Shown: positions 18,988 to 27,547 of the stretch, in pieces
Position numbering within the stretch: position 1 is the first letter of the stretch
Layout of the letters: each line of letters opens with the position of its first letter
Origin: GCA-002700125 sp964434385
GTDB lineage: Bacteria; Chloroflexota; Dehalococcoidia; Lucifugimonadales; Lucifugimonadaceae
Assembly: GCA_964434385.1 (NCBI GenBank)
Contig: CAYSUW010000003.1
Coordinates: forward strand, 1-64,000
Length of the DNA: 64,000 bases
Direction: 5' to 3'
Made by a program: the position numbers and the translations under genes
The notes under the pieces: generated by a model
Databases searched by the model: none
What the model was told of the DNA's origin: nothing
Seen by the model: only the letters and a program-made list of their open reading frames with translations

Positions 18988-19006
18988 AAAATCTAGGAGG
19001 TTAATC

Positions 19007-19489
19007 ATGAATATACTTGGACAATATCATACTGGTTTTGTTGTGGAAAACCTAGAGGCATCATTACATTTTTATGTTGACATATTAGGATTAAAAATTG
19101 AAAGAGGTCCTGGAGTTCAATCAGGTAAATGGATATCAGATGTGGTTGGATTAAAAGACATGAAACTTAAAATGGCATTCGTTGGTAATGGAGATGGTCA
19201 TTCTATAGAATTATTTGAATATATTAATCCAATGGGGCAAAGACGAAAAGATATGGATAAAGTCTTTTTACCAGGCTCTGCTCATTGTGCTTTCATAGTA
19301 GATGATGTACGAGGTTGGTATAAAAAATTAAAAGAAAATAACATAAAAATTATTAGTAATGGAGAACCAACATTAAGGGATAAACCTTATCCTTGGGCAA
19401 GATATGCAATATATATACAAGATCCTGATGGGAATGTAATAGAAATGACTGAACGTGATGAAAAACCTGTGGGAAACTTGGAAAATTAA
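19007..19489 (+). CDS. VOC family (glyoxalase-fold) protein
   Basis: This 160-residue protein has two beta-alpha-beta-beta-beta modules. Candidate metal ligands are H8 (QYHTGF), Glu in HSIELFEY, His in SAHCAFIVDDV and Glu in GNVIEMTE, as in metal-dependent VOC enzymes. The family covers epimerases, isomerases, lyases and dioxygenases, so the reaction is not defined. AGGAGG precedes the ATG. The stop is immediately followed by the pntC start with no gap, so the two share an mRNA and probably a pathway. Confidence 0.85.
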   Translation: MNILGQYHTGFVVENLEASLHFYVDILGLKIERGPGVQSGKWISDVVGLKDMKLKMAFVGNGDGHSIELFEYINPMGQRRKDMDKVFLPGSAHCAFIVDDVRGWYKKLKENNIKIISNGEPTLRDKPYPWARYAIYIQDPDGNVIEMTERDEKPVGNLEN

Positions 19490-20230
19490 ATGTCTAATAC
19501 TCATTCTAAAAAACTAAACATCATAATTTTAGTAGCAGGAAGAGGTTCTAGGTTAAAAAAAATTACAAGAAACCCAAAATGTCTTTTAAAAATTCGAGGA
19601 AAATCTCTTATAGATCGAACACTTGATCAAATTTCAAACTATGAGACGCAAATAAATAAAATTATCTTAGTAACAGGCTACAAATCCGAAAAAGTAAAAG
19701 CCCAAATTTCCAAACATAAACTTTTTCCTTATTGTGATTTTATTGTTAATCCAGATTATGAATTAGGAAGTATAATTAGCTTAAATTTAGCGAATAATCA
19801 TATTAACGACCATAACATCATTATGGATGGAGACATTCTCTGTGAATCAAGTATTTTTTCTCTCATTATTAAATCTAATCAAGACAATCTTGTTCTCATT
19901 GATCCCAAATCCAAAAACACTGGAGAAGAAATTTTAGTAGGTGCATCTTCAAGTAAAATTATTGCTATAAAACGAGGTTTAACTGGAGAATTCCAGAATT
20001 ATGGTGAATCAATTGGGTTCATGAGATTAAATAAAAAATCTTTAATAGAACTATTCCAACTTATTGAGAAAAAAATTTCTGCTGGTTCAAAGAATATAGG
20101 ATACGAAGATGTTTTAAATGAATTTGTAAAATTTACTGATATTGGATTCACTTCTATTGAAGAAAAAAAATGGATAGAAATTGATTTTCAAGAAGATTAT
20201 GAGAAAGCAAAAAATTTAACTATTAATTAA
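19490..20230 (+). CDS. pntC: PntC-like phosphonate cytidylyltransferase (NTP_transferase family)
   Basis: This 246-residue protein has a GT-A-like nucleotidyltransferase core: VAGRGSRL at 15-22, Lys in NPKCLL at 28-33, metal-binding MDGD at 112-115, then LIDPKSKNTGEE and GESIGFMRL. These match the stand-alone nucleotidyltransferases (PntC) that convert 2-aminoethylphosphonate and CTP to CMP-AEP. Specificity for AEP rather than phosphocholine (LicC-like) is inferred from the divergent phnW and the convergent CDP-alcohol phosphatidyltransferase. It starts directly after the VOC stop and overlaps the phosphatidyltransferase tail by 15 bases. Confidence 0.75.
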   Translation: MSNTHSKKLNIIILVAGRGSRLKKITRNPKCLLKIRGKSLIDRTLDQISNYETQINKIILVTGYKSEKVKAQISKHKLFPYCDFIVNPDYELGSIISLNLANNHINDHNIIMDGDILCESSIFSLIIKSNQDNLVLIDPKSKNTGEEILVGASSSKIIAIKRGLTGEFQNYGESIGFMRLNKKSLIELFQLIEKKISAGSKNIGYEDVLNEFVKFTDIGFTSIEEKKWIEIDFQEDYEKAKNLTIN

Positions 20231-20977
20231 TTTTCGATTATTCAATATACTCGCAAAAATTGTAACTATCCCTATAAGTAACTGAGAGACACCCATTACA
20301 ATTACAGGATAAATAATCATCTGAGGAATAAAAACTCCAATAAATATTACTGAGAAAAAAACAATTCCATCCTGAGTTACAAGGTTCATTCTTAAAAAAA
20401 ATATTATTGAACCTAAAAATGATTTTTCTCTGATATTAATATTATATTTAGACTGCGAAAAAGTAATTTTTTCCCAAAAGCTTAATTTGTCGATTTCAGT
20501 TTGAACATCAAAATTTAAGAATCCTCTAGAAAAAACATAAACGCTAGCTGATATAAAAGAAAAAAATACTATTAAAACTGATAGATCATTATAAAGAAAC
20601 ATCCAAATAGATATTGATGGAATTCCAACCATTGTAACTAAATCTGCACTTAAGGCTTCCAATCTTTCCCCTAAAATACTAGTCTTCTTCAGAACTCTTG
20701 CAACTTCTCCATCAACACAATCCAATATTACTGCTAAAGCCAATAAGATCATTCCTAATAAAAACATTTTTATCAAAATTAAAAATGATGATACAAAAAT
20801 CAATAAAATAGCAATTATAGAAATTAAATTGGGAGAGATTCTTAATATCACTCCAATGCCCAAAAAAGGAATCGAAATTATCCTTTGAATTATCACCCAA
20901 GGCATATATATTTCAAATCTTCTCTTATCAGTAGGATATACTAATTCTAGATTCTTCTTAAAATCAATATTCCTCAT
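20216..20977 (-). CDS. CDP-alcohol phosphatidyltransferase with altered motif
   Basis: This 253-residue multi-pass membrane protein has the family signature in modified form: D86-C-V-D89-G-E-V-A-R94, then a spacer to G103. Where the family has Asp at G+4 and G+8, this protein has E107 and A111, with D112 one residue later, as if one residue were inserted. The family joins a CDP- or CMP-activated group to an alcohol. ATG 20977 is chosen because AGAGG lies 7 bases upstream, within the end of the UbiA gene. An in-frame start at 21022 would overlap UbiA with no Shine-Dalgarno. CMP-AEP as donor is a neighbourhood inference. Confidence 0.8.
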   Translation of the reverse strand: MRNIDFKKNLELVYPTDKRRFEIYMPWVIIQRIISIPFLGIGVILRISPNLISIIAILLIFVSSFLILIKMFLLGMILLALAVILDCVDGEVARVLKKTSILGERLEALSADLVTMVGIPSISIWMFLYNDLSVLIVFFSFISASVYVFSRGFLNFDVQTEIDKLSFWEKITFSQSKYNINIREKSFLGSIIFFLRMNLVTQDGIVFFSVIFIGVFIPQMIIYPVIVMGVSQLLIGIVTIFASILNNRKLINS

Positions 20978-20979
20978 AA

Positions 20980-21918
20980 TCAACCTCTGAATAATAATAT
21001 GAAAATGCTTATTAACAACCAAAGCATAATGACTATAATTAAGAATATATCTGAAGTGATTATTTTCTCAGGACTTTCTCCTTTTTTCTCTTCAAAGCAA
21101 AGGTACATATAACGAAAAATGCCAATGATAACTAATGGAACAGTGATAATCATTGAATTATCAGATGGCACATTAACCTCCCAGCCAAATTTCCCACTAA
21201 CAGTATATAGAGAATAAGTAATGATAGTAGCAGAACTAGAAATATTTACTAAACTCAAAAGTAAATTTGGTGAATACATCCTTAACGTGGGTCTAGTAAT
21301 AAATGTTTGTTCAGAACCTTCTAATTCCCCTTGCCTCTTCATCAAAACAATAAAAAGGGCTCCAAAACCAGTACATAAATAAAACCACGGAGACACCTGA
21401 AGATTAGCCAAAGCTTCTATTCCACTGTCCCTAATAATAAAAACACCTGAAAGTGCTCTAATTACAAAACCAAGAGCCACAGTAATTACGTCAATGATTA
21501 CTATTTGCTTTAACAACAAAGAGTAGAAAATATTCATAATTAAATATATAGAAATACAAATACAAAAACCTGTACTAAGAAAAAAAGCTAATATAGGTGT
21601 TCCTAAAAATAAAATTAATGAAATTGATATTGCATAAAATTTTGATACAGTGCCTCTAGCGATAGGTCTATTTCTTTTAGATTCATGTATTAAATCCATA
21701 TCCGCATCTATAACATCATTGAATAAATATACAGCCCAGGAAGCTAAAGAAAACACTAAAACTCCACCAATCACCCAAGAAAAAACCAAAAAAGATTGAC
21801 CTAATTCATTATTGGAATACCACAAATTTAATGAAAAAAAGAAAGGAACTATTACTAATAAATTCTTTATTTGTTGTCTAATACGAAATATTTCAAATAA
21901 TCCTAATGTTTGCCTCAT
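20980..21918 (-). CDS. UbiA family prenyltransferase (DPPR synthase-like)
   Basis: This 312-residue protein has about nine membrane helices. The first Asp-rich motif is FNDVIDADMD, followed by RPIARG; the second region is DVITVALGFVIRALSG. The opening IRQQIKNLLVIVPFF fits the decaprenyl-phosphate phosphoribosyltransferase-like branch of UbiA. The family transfers a prenyl group to an aromatic ring or sugar phosphate, or makes ether lipids; the acceptor is unknown here. The stop is 2 bases from the phosphatidyltransferase start, so both are one transcript and act on membrane lipids. Confidence 0.85.
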   Translation of the reverse strand: MRQTLGLFEIFRIRQQIKNLLVIVPFFFSLNLWYSNNELGQSFLVFSWVIGGVLVFSLASWAVYLFNDVIDADMDLIHESKRNRPIARGTVSKFYAISISLILFLGTPILAFFLSTGFCICISIYLIMNIFYSLLLKQIVIIDVITVALGFVIRALSGVFIIRDSGIEALANLQVSPWFYLCTGFGALFIVLMKRQGELEGSEQTFITRPTLRMYSPNLLLSLVNISSSATIITYSLYTVSGKFGWEVNVPSDNSMIITVPLVIIGIFRYMYLCFEEKKGESPEKIITSDIFLIIVIMLWLLISIFILLFRG

Positions 21919-21926
21919 ATGTTTCC

Positions 21927-23339
21927 TTATATTTGATCCTCCAAACTTTTATAATATTGTGATTCAATCCCTCCTATCACTTCTCCTACTTGTAAAACTA
22001 AATCATCTTCCATATGTCTTCCACTAATCATTAAACCAATAGGCAATTTGTTTTTAGAAAACCCAGCATTAACACTTAATGATGGGTGACCAGTCACATT
22101 AAAAACACCAGTGAATAAAGGGATTTTCCTGTTCCCTATAGTAGGATCACCTTCAATATCTGTAGCCAAAATAGGTATAGTAGGAGAAATAATTAAATCT
22201 ATTTCTTTAAAAATATTATTCATTTTTGCAGTAAACCATTCTTTAGATTTGAGTGCTTTTATATAATCATTTGAACTAATTGATTTAGCTGATAAAAATC
22301 TAGATTTTACTTGAGGATCATATTGATCTCTAAATTTCTTTAACCAATTTTCATGGATAGATAACCCTTCTGATGAACTAATAATAAAATTTATAGATCT
22401 TCCAAATTTTACCCAAGGACAAGAAATTTTTTGAATTATTGCTCCATTATCTTCAAGAAAACTAATAGAATTATTAACTTTGTCTTCAATTTCTGAATCT
22501 AAATCATCAAAGAAATATTCTTGTGGAACACCAATTTTAATCCCTTTTATAGATTTTCCAATCCGTCTATTAAAATCAAAATCATCCATTGAAATAGAGT
22601 TTTTATCAGAAGAATCATAACCTGAAATACTATTCATAATCACACCACAATCGTAAGGGGTTCTTGCTAAAGGGCCTACATGATCTAGAGTCCAACTTAA
22701 TGGAAACACTCCACTTTTTGAAACTAATCCATAAGAAGGTTTAAACCCTGAAATTCCACATAAAGAAGCTGGCATCCTCACAGAACCTCCTGTATCTGTT
22801 CCTAAAGCTCCTAAACACAATTTTGAAGCAACTGCTACTCCAGATCCACTACTTGATCCTCCAGGAATTTTATCATGATTCCAAGGATTAACAGTTTGAG
22901 GATAGTGAGGATTCAATCCAGTAGATCCAAAAGCAAACTCTACTAGAGAAGTTTTTCCTATAATTATTGCCCCTGATGTCTCTAATTTATCTACAACAGT
23001 AGCATTAGAGGATGCAAAATTATTTCTTAACATTTTTGAGCCAACTGTTGTAATTCTATCCTTAACATCAAAAATGTCCTTCAATGCTATAGGAATACCA
23101 TGAAGAGGTCCTCTAATATTTCCTGATAGGATTTCTTTTTCAAATTCAATTGCTCTCTTTAAAGCAGAATCCCTATAAACTTCAATAAAAGAATTTAATT
23201 CTTTATCAACTAATTCAATTCTATCCAAATAAGCATTAGTTAGTTCTACCGGAGAAATGGATTTTTCACGAATTTTTTGTGATAAATCTTTAATAGTATA
23301 GAGAATTAGTTCTCGATTTTTATCATTTCCCTCTTTCAT
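21927..23339 (-). CDS. Amidase, GatA-like
   Basis: This 470-residue protein has the amidase signature: Lys in IPIALKDIFDV, GGSSSGSGVAVASK and TDTGGSVRMPASLCG with the Ser-cisSer-Lys set. It is closer to GatA/AtzE-type amidases than the one at 15623. The start codon overlaps the stop of a 48-residue GatC/AtzG-like gene in an ATGA junction, so the two are made together as small and large subunits. It is not the tRNA-dependent GatA, which is at 43128. Substrate unknown. Confidence 0.9.
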   Translation of the reverse strand: MKEGNDKNRELILYTIKDLSQKIREKSISPVELTNAYLDRIELVDKELNSFIEVYRDSALKRAIEFEKEILSGNIRGPLHGIPIALKDIFDVKDRITTVGSKMLRNNFASSNATVVDKLETSGAIIIGKTSLVEFAFGSTGLNPHYPQTVNPWNHDKIPGGSSSGSGVAVASKLCLGALGTDTGGSVRMPASLCGISGFKPSYGLVSKSGVFPLSWTLDHVGPLARTPYDCGVIMNSISGYDSSDKNSISMDDFDFNRRIGKSIKGIKIGVPQEYFFDDLDSEIEDKVNNSISFLEDNGAIIQKISCPWVKFGRSINFIISSSEGLSIHENWLKKFRDQYDPQVKSRFLSAKSISSNDYIKALKSKEWFTAKMNNIFKEIDLIISPTIPILATDIEGDPTIGNRKIPLFTGVFNVTGHPSLSVNAGFSKNKLPIGLMISGRHMEDDLVLQVGEVIGGIESQYYKSLEDQI

Positions 23340-23482
23340 GTTTTATCTATATCTAGATTTCTAAGTATATCTAAGTGTGATTCAAGTACATTGATATTAT
23401 TTTCGAGACTACGAATTTCTGAAAGGGTTAAATTAAAATCTTGAAACAAATATTTGAAAAAATCAGTTCTCAAGTTTTCCAT
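23336..23482 (-). CDS. GatC/AtzG-like 48-residue microprotein
   Basis: ATG at 23482 (AGGA upstream) opens a 48-codon frame whose TGA overlaps the ATG of the amidase gene in a 4-base ATGA junction. The peptide begins MENLRTDFF and contains LSEIRSLENNINVLESHLD, a helical heptad-like pattern resembling the C-terminal helices of GatC and of the AtzG-like (DUF4089) partners of amidases. In AtzEG and GatCA the small helical subunit wraps around the amidase. The overlap plus the fold-like pattern support a real subunit; the family match is by pattern only. Confidence 0.65.
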   Translation of the reverse strand: MENLRTDFFKYLFQDFNLTLSEIRSLENNINVLESHLDILRNLDIDKT

Positions 23483-23585
23483 GAGACATCCTATTATCTT
23501 ATTACTATATATGAATAAGAATACATGAATTTTATTTATCCTTCATTATAGTTAATATAGCTATTTTTTGTGCTAATCTTACCCT

Positions 23586-25253
23586 ATGGAAATTTCATTT
23601 GTTCTAAAAAAACATTTATATAAATCTCTTTCATCAACTCATCAAGAAGACCTGATAAAGATTGAAAATGTTAATTTTGTAGTTGAAAAGCCTCAAATCA
23701 AAAAGCACGGAGATTATTCATCAAACATAGCACTTCAAATCTCGAGAGAAATAAAGAAAAACCCAGAAGAAATTGCTCAAATGATTTTAAAACATTTAGA
23801 GCTTCCATCCTTTATAGAAAAAGTGTCAATCAAAAAACCTGGATTTATCAATTTTTTTCTTTCCAAGAAATGGTTACAACAAAATATAAAATCAATCATT
23901 AATAAAGAAAATAAATATTTTAAAAAAGAAAATTCTTCTAAAAAAATACAAATTGAATTCGTTAGTGTAAACCCTACAGGTGATTTACATATTGGACATG
24001 CCAGAGGAGCAATAATCGGAAGTACTCTAGCAAATTTATTAAAGACTCAAGGTTATCAAGTAACCAAAGAATATTACATTAATGATGCTGGGAATCAAAT
24101 TCTACTTTTCACTGAATCTTTATACTCAAGATACATGAACTTATTCAGTCACAATTTGCCTATTCCAGAAAATGGATATGAGGGAAAAGAATTAGAAGAA
24201 ATTGCAAAGCAGATAAAATTAAAAGATGAAGATAAATTCACAAAAATTCCTAAAAATGAAGCACTAATTAAACTGAAAGAAATAGGAATTAGAGAAATTC
24301 TAATAAACATTAAAAAAGACTTAAAAAAATTAGGAGTTGAATATGATTCATGGTTTAATGAATCATCGTTAATCCAAAGTGGACAATTCTCTGAAACAAT
24401 TAACATTTTAAGAAAGAAAGGTTTAGTGTTCGAGGAAGATGGAGCAACATGGCTAAATTCAAAAAAAATTGGAGATGATAAAAATAACGTATTAATCAAA
24501 AGAGATGATGGAGGACCAACATATTTTGCAACAGATATCGCTTATCATCAAAATAAATTCTTTACTAGAGATTTTGATACTGTTATAGATATTTGGGGAG
24601 CTGATCACCATGGCCATATAAAAAGATTATCAGATGTATTAAAAGCTCTGGGAATTGACACAAATAATTTTGTTGTAATTTTAAACCAAATAGTTTCTTT
24701 AAAAACAAAATCTTCAATGGCAAAATTTAGCAAAAGAAAAGGAACAACTATCCCCTTAAAAGATTTAATTGAAGAAGTTGGTAAAGATGCATGTAGATAC
24801 ATTTTCTTAAGTAAATCTCCAGAAAGTCAGATTGAATTTGATATTGATATTTCTAAACAAAAAACTAGTGAAAACCCAGTTTATTATGTTCAATATGCAC
24901 ATGCGAGAATGAATTCAATAATTGAAAAAAGTAAAACCCTAGAATTATCTAAAATAAATTCAAACTTAAAACTTCTAAATCATGATGCAGAAATAGATCT
25001 AATGAAAAAACTCTCTGAGTTGCCTGATATACTTAGGTTTTCATCAGAAAAATTAGAAGTACATAGTCTCCCACAATATACTCTAGAATTATCTCAACTG
25101 CTTCAAAAATTTTATGAGGAATGCAGAGTATTACCTGAAACTCCTGAAGATGAAGAAATTTCTAAAAGCAGACTAGAATTAATCAAAGCGTCCAAATTAA
25201 TTCTTTCTGAAGCATTATCCATAATGGGAATGGAATCACCAAACAAGATGTAG
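23586..25253 (+). CDS. argS: Arginine--tRNA ligase
   Basis: This 555-residue class I synthetase has HIGH at 135-138 in GDLHIGHARGA. The usual KMSK loop reads AKFSKRKGTT. Visible domains are an N-terminal Add domain, a catalytic domain and a C-terminal anticodon-binding DALR domain ending near SIMGMES. Length and order match the enzyme. It charges tRNA-Arg with arginine in the cytoplasm. It begins the plus-strand run argS-argF-der-plsY-gpsA, with argF 74 bases downstream. Confidence 0.97.
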   Translation: MEISFVLKKHLYKSLSSTHQEDLIKIENVNFVVEKPQIKKHGDYSSNIALQISREIKKNPEEIAQMILKHLELPSFIEKVSIKKPGFINFFLSKKWLQQNIKSIINKENKYFKKENSSKKIQIEFVSVNPTGDLHIGHARGAIIGSTLANLLKTQGYQVTKEYYINDAGNQILLFTESLYSRYMNLFSHNLPIPENGYEGKELEEIAKQIKLKDEDKFTKIPKNEALIKLKEIGIREILINIKKDLKKLGVEYDSWFNESSLIQSGQFSETINILRKKGLVFEEDGATWLNSKKIGDDKNNVLIKRDDGGPTYFATDIAYHQNKFFTRDFDTVIDIWGADHHGHIKRLSDVLKALGIDTNNFVVILNQIVSLKTKSSMAKFSKRKGTTIPLKDLIEEVGKDACRYIFLSKSPESQIEFDIDISKQKTSENPVYYVQYAHARMNSIIEKSKTLELSKINSNLKLLNHDAEIDLMKKLSELPDILRFSSEKLEVHSLPQYTLELSQLLQKFYEECRVLPETPEDEEISKSRLELIKASKLILSEALSIMGMESPNKM

Positions 25254-25327
25254 AAATAGCAATAATTTCTTTTAAAGAATATTTTGCTTTAATATACACA
25301 GATAAACAAAATTTTATTAACAAATTC

Positions 25328-26230
25328 ATGAATTTTTTGAAGATCACTGATTTAAACCCAGAACAAATAATAAATATATTAGATAAATCTTTAGATTTTA
25401 AAAAAGGTTACAGAACTAATTCTTTAAAGGGAAAAAATATAGTTTTATTATTTGAAAAACCTTCCCTGAGAACAAAACTAGGGTTCTTCAAAGCTATTAA
25501 TATGCTTGGAGGTCATCCAGTATATTTTGGTCCCGAAGAAATAGGTATGGGGGAAAGAGAACCAATTAAAGATGTTTCTAAAGTAGTCTCTAAAATGGCT
25601 GATGTAGCTATTTTAAGAACTTTTTCACATTCCACTTTGGAAGAATTCTCTCATTATTCAAATATTCCAGTAGTTAATGCCTTAAGTGATCTAGAACATC
25701 CATGTCAAGCACTGGGAGATCTTTTAACCATAAAAGAGTTTTCATCAATTAGTTTAAACAATGTAAAAATTACTTTTGTAGGAGATGGAAATAATGTTGC
25801 TCGTAGTTTATGTCATGCGATTTTATCTTTAGGAGGAGAATTCGTCATATGTACTCCGAAAGAATTCGGATTTGATAATAAATATATAACTAAAGCAAAC
25901 CAATTATCAAAACTTTATGGTGGAGAATTTTTCATTGAACATTACCCAGAAAAGGCTGTTAAAAACACAAATATCATCTACACAGATGTATGGGCTAGTA
26001 TGGGACAAGAAAAAGAAATTTCCAAAAGAAAAATTATTTTCAAAAACTTTCAAGTAAATGAACAATTACTTTCTATATCTCCTGAGGCATTTTTGATGCA
26101 TGATTTACCTGCTCATCACGGAGAAGAAATATCTGAAGGACTATTAGATCATCCACAATCTATTGTCTTTGAACAAGCAGAAAATAGAGTATGGTCTCAA
26201 GTATCTCTATTAAATCAAATAATTTTATAA
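25328..26230 (+). CDS. argF: Ornithine carbamoyltransferase
   Basis: This 300-residue protein has the carbamoyl-phosphate motif EKPSLRTKLGF at 43-53, HPCQALGDL and FVGDGNNVARS, as in OTCases. It makes citrulline from ornithine and carbamoyl phosphate. The ornithine-binding motif, usually HCLP, reads HDLP here with D259. This Cys-to-Asp change is worth checking, though Asp variants may exist in other lineages. The rest of the C-terminal region (PAHHGEEISEGL and FEQAENRVWSQ) is normal. It follows argS and precedes der by 12 bases. Confidence 0.93.
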   Translation: MNFLKITDLNPEQIINILDKSLDFKKGYRTNSLKGKNIVLLFEKPSLRTKLGFFKAINMLGGHPVYFGPEEIGMGEREPIKDVSKVVSKMADVAILRTFSHSTLEEFSHYSNIPVVNALSDLEHPCQALGDLLTIKEFSSISLNNVKITFVGDGNNVARSLCHAILSLGGEFVICTPKEFGFDNKYITKANQLSKLYGGEFFIEHYPEKAVKNTNIIYTDVWASMGQEKEISKRKIIFKNFQVNEQLLSISPEAFLMHDLPAHHGEEISEGLLDHPQSIVFEQAENRVWSQVSLLNQIIL

Positions 26231-26242
26231 AATCAATTTAAT

Positions 26243-27547
26243 ATGAGTATTCCAGTAATCGCAATTTTAGGAAGACCTAATGTAGGTAAATCTACGCTTT
26301 TTAATAGAATCGCAGGAAAACGTTTTTCTATAGTTAGTGATATACCAGGCACAACAAGAGATTGGATATCTTTAAATGTAGAATCCGAAGACAATAGATT
26401 TATACTTATAGACACAGGAGGAATTGATAATAACCCTGAAGTAGAACTTTATAACGAGGTATCGGAAATCACAAAACAAGTTCTCAAAGAATCTGATGCA
26501 ATCATATTAGTTGTAGACTCAAAAGAAGGGTTAAACGTATTAGATTCTTATGCAGCTCAAATAGCAAGAAAAGCTAATAAACCATGTATTTTAGCAATAA
26601 ATAAAGTAGATAATCTCAATAGATTGTCAAATGCTCCTGATTTCTATCAATTAGGGATAGAAACAATAGTCACATTAAGTGCTTATCATGGGAATGGAGT
26701 CTCAGATCTATTAGACGAAATATCGAAAAAAGTAACATTGCTAAATGAAGAAACAGAAAAATCAGATTCAATAAATATTGCAATTGTAGGAAAGCCAAAT
26801 GTAGGAAAATCTTCTCTATTCAACTCAATCATTGGACAAAATAGATCAATTGTTAATCCTGTGGCTGGAACTACCAGAGACTCAATAGATACAGAGATTG
26901 TTTTTGAAAATAAAAAAATTAATTTCATTGACACTGCTGGGCTTCGAAGAAGAGGAAAAATTGAACCAGGGATAGAAAAATATAGTGTTATTAGAAGTAT
27001 AAAATCTATATCAAGATCAGACATTTCATTACTTGTTACCGATGTAAGTGAACAAATCAGCTCGCAAGATTCACATATTGCTGGAATGATAAAAGATGCT
27101 GGAAAAGGATGTATAATAATAGCAAATAAATGGGATTTGAATGAAGAATTATCTATCAACCAAATAGATGTTTCTAATATAACAATGGATAAACTAAAAT
27201 TCTTGCATGGTTCTCCTATTATTTTTACTTCGAATGTTACAAAATTTGGAATTGAAACAATTTTTCATAAAATATTAGAAGTGTATGAAGAATTCAATAG
27301 AACTATTCCAGATGATAAAGTTTGGTCTAATATTCTAGATACAATCTCTAAACACCCTCCCCCGTCAAAAGGAAAATCGAAAATAATCATAAAAAATGCA
27401 TTTCAAAAATCTAGTAAACCTCCAACATTTGAAATTAAAATCCAAAACGGTAAATTGCTACATTTCACTTATAAAAGATACATTGAAAATGGATTACGAA
27501 ATAAATTTGGATTAAATGGAGTACCAATTAAACTGTATATAAAATAA
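26243..27547 (+). CDS. der: Ribosome-assembly GTPase Der (EngA)
   Basis: This 434-residue protein has two tandem GTPase domains: GRPNVGKS at 10-17 with DTGGI, NKVD and SA, and GKPNVGKS in the second domain with DTAGLRRRGK, NKWD and a switch region. A KH-like C-terminal domain follows. It assists 50S subunit assembly. The stop overlaps the first base of the plsY start (TAATG), so translation is coupled. Confidence 0.97.
   Translation: MSIPVIAILGRPNVGKSTLFNRIAGKRFSIVSDIPGTTRDWISLNVESEDNRFILIDTGGIDNNPEVELYNEVSEITKQVLKESDAIILVVDSKEGLNVLDSYAAQIARKANKPCILAINKVDNLNRLSNAPDFYQLGIETIVTLSAYHGNGVSDLLDEISKKVTLLNEETEKSDSINIAIVGKPNVGKSSLFNSIIGQNRSIVNPVAGTTRDSIDTEIVFENKKINFIDTAGLRRRGKIEPGIEKYSVIRSIKSISRSDISLLVTDVSEQISSQDSHIAGMIKDAGKGCIIIANKWDLNEELSINQIDVSNITMDKLKFLHGSPIIFTSNVTKFGIETIFHKILEVYEEFNRTIPDDKVWSNILDTISKHPPPSKGKSKIIIKNAFQKSSKPPTFEIKIQNGKLLHFTYKRYIENGLRNKFGLNGVPIKLYIK

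Noticed and set aside
20978..21022. Earlier start for the CDP-alcohol phosphatidyltransferase at 21022
   Set aside because: It lies inside the UbiA gene without a Shine-Dalgarno, whereas ATG 20977 has AGAGG.
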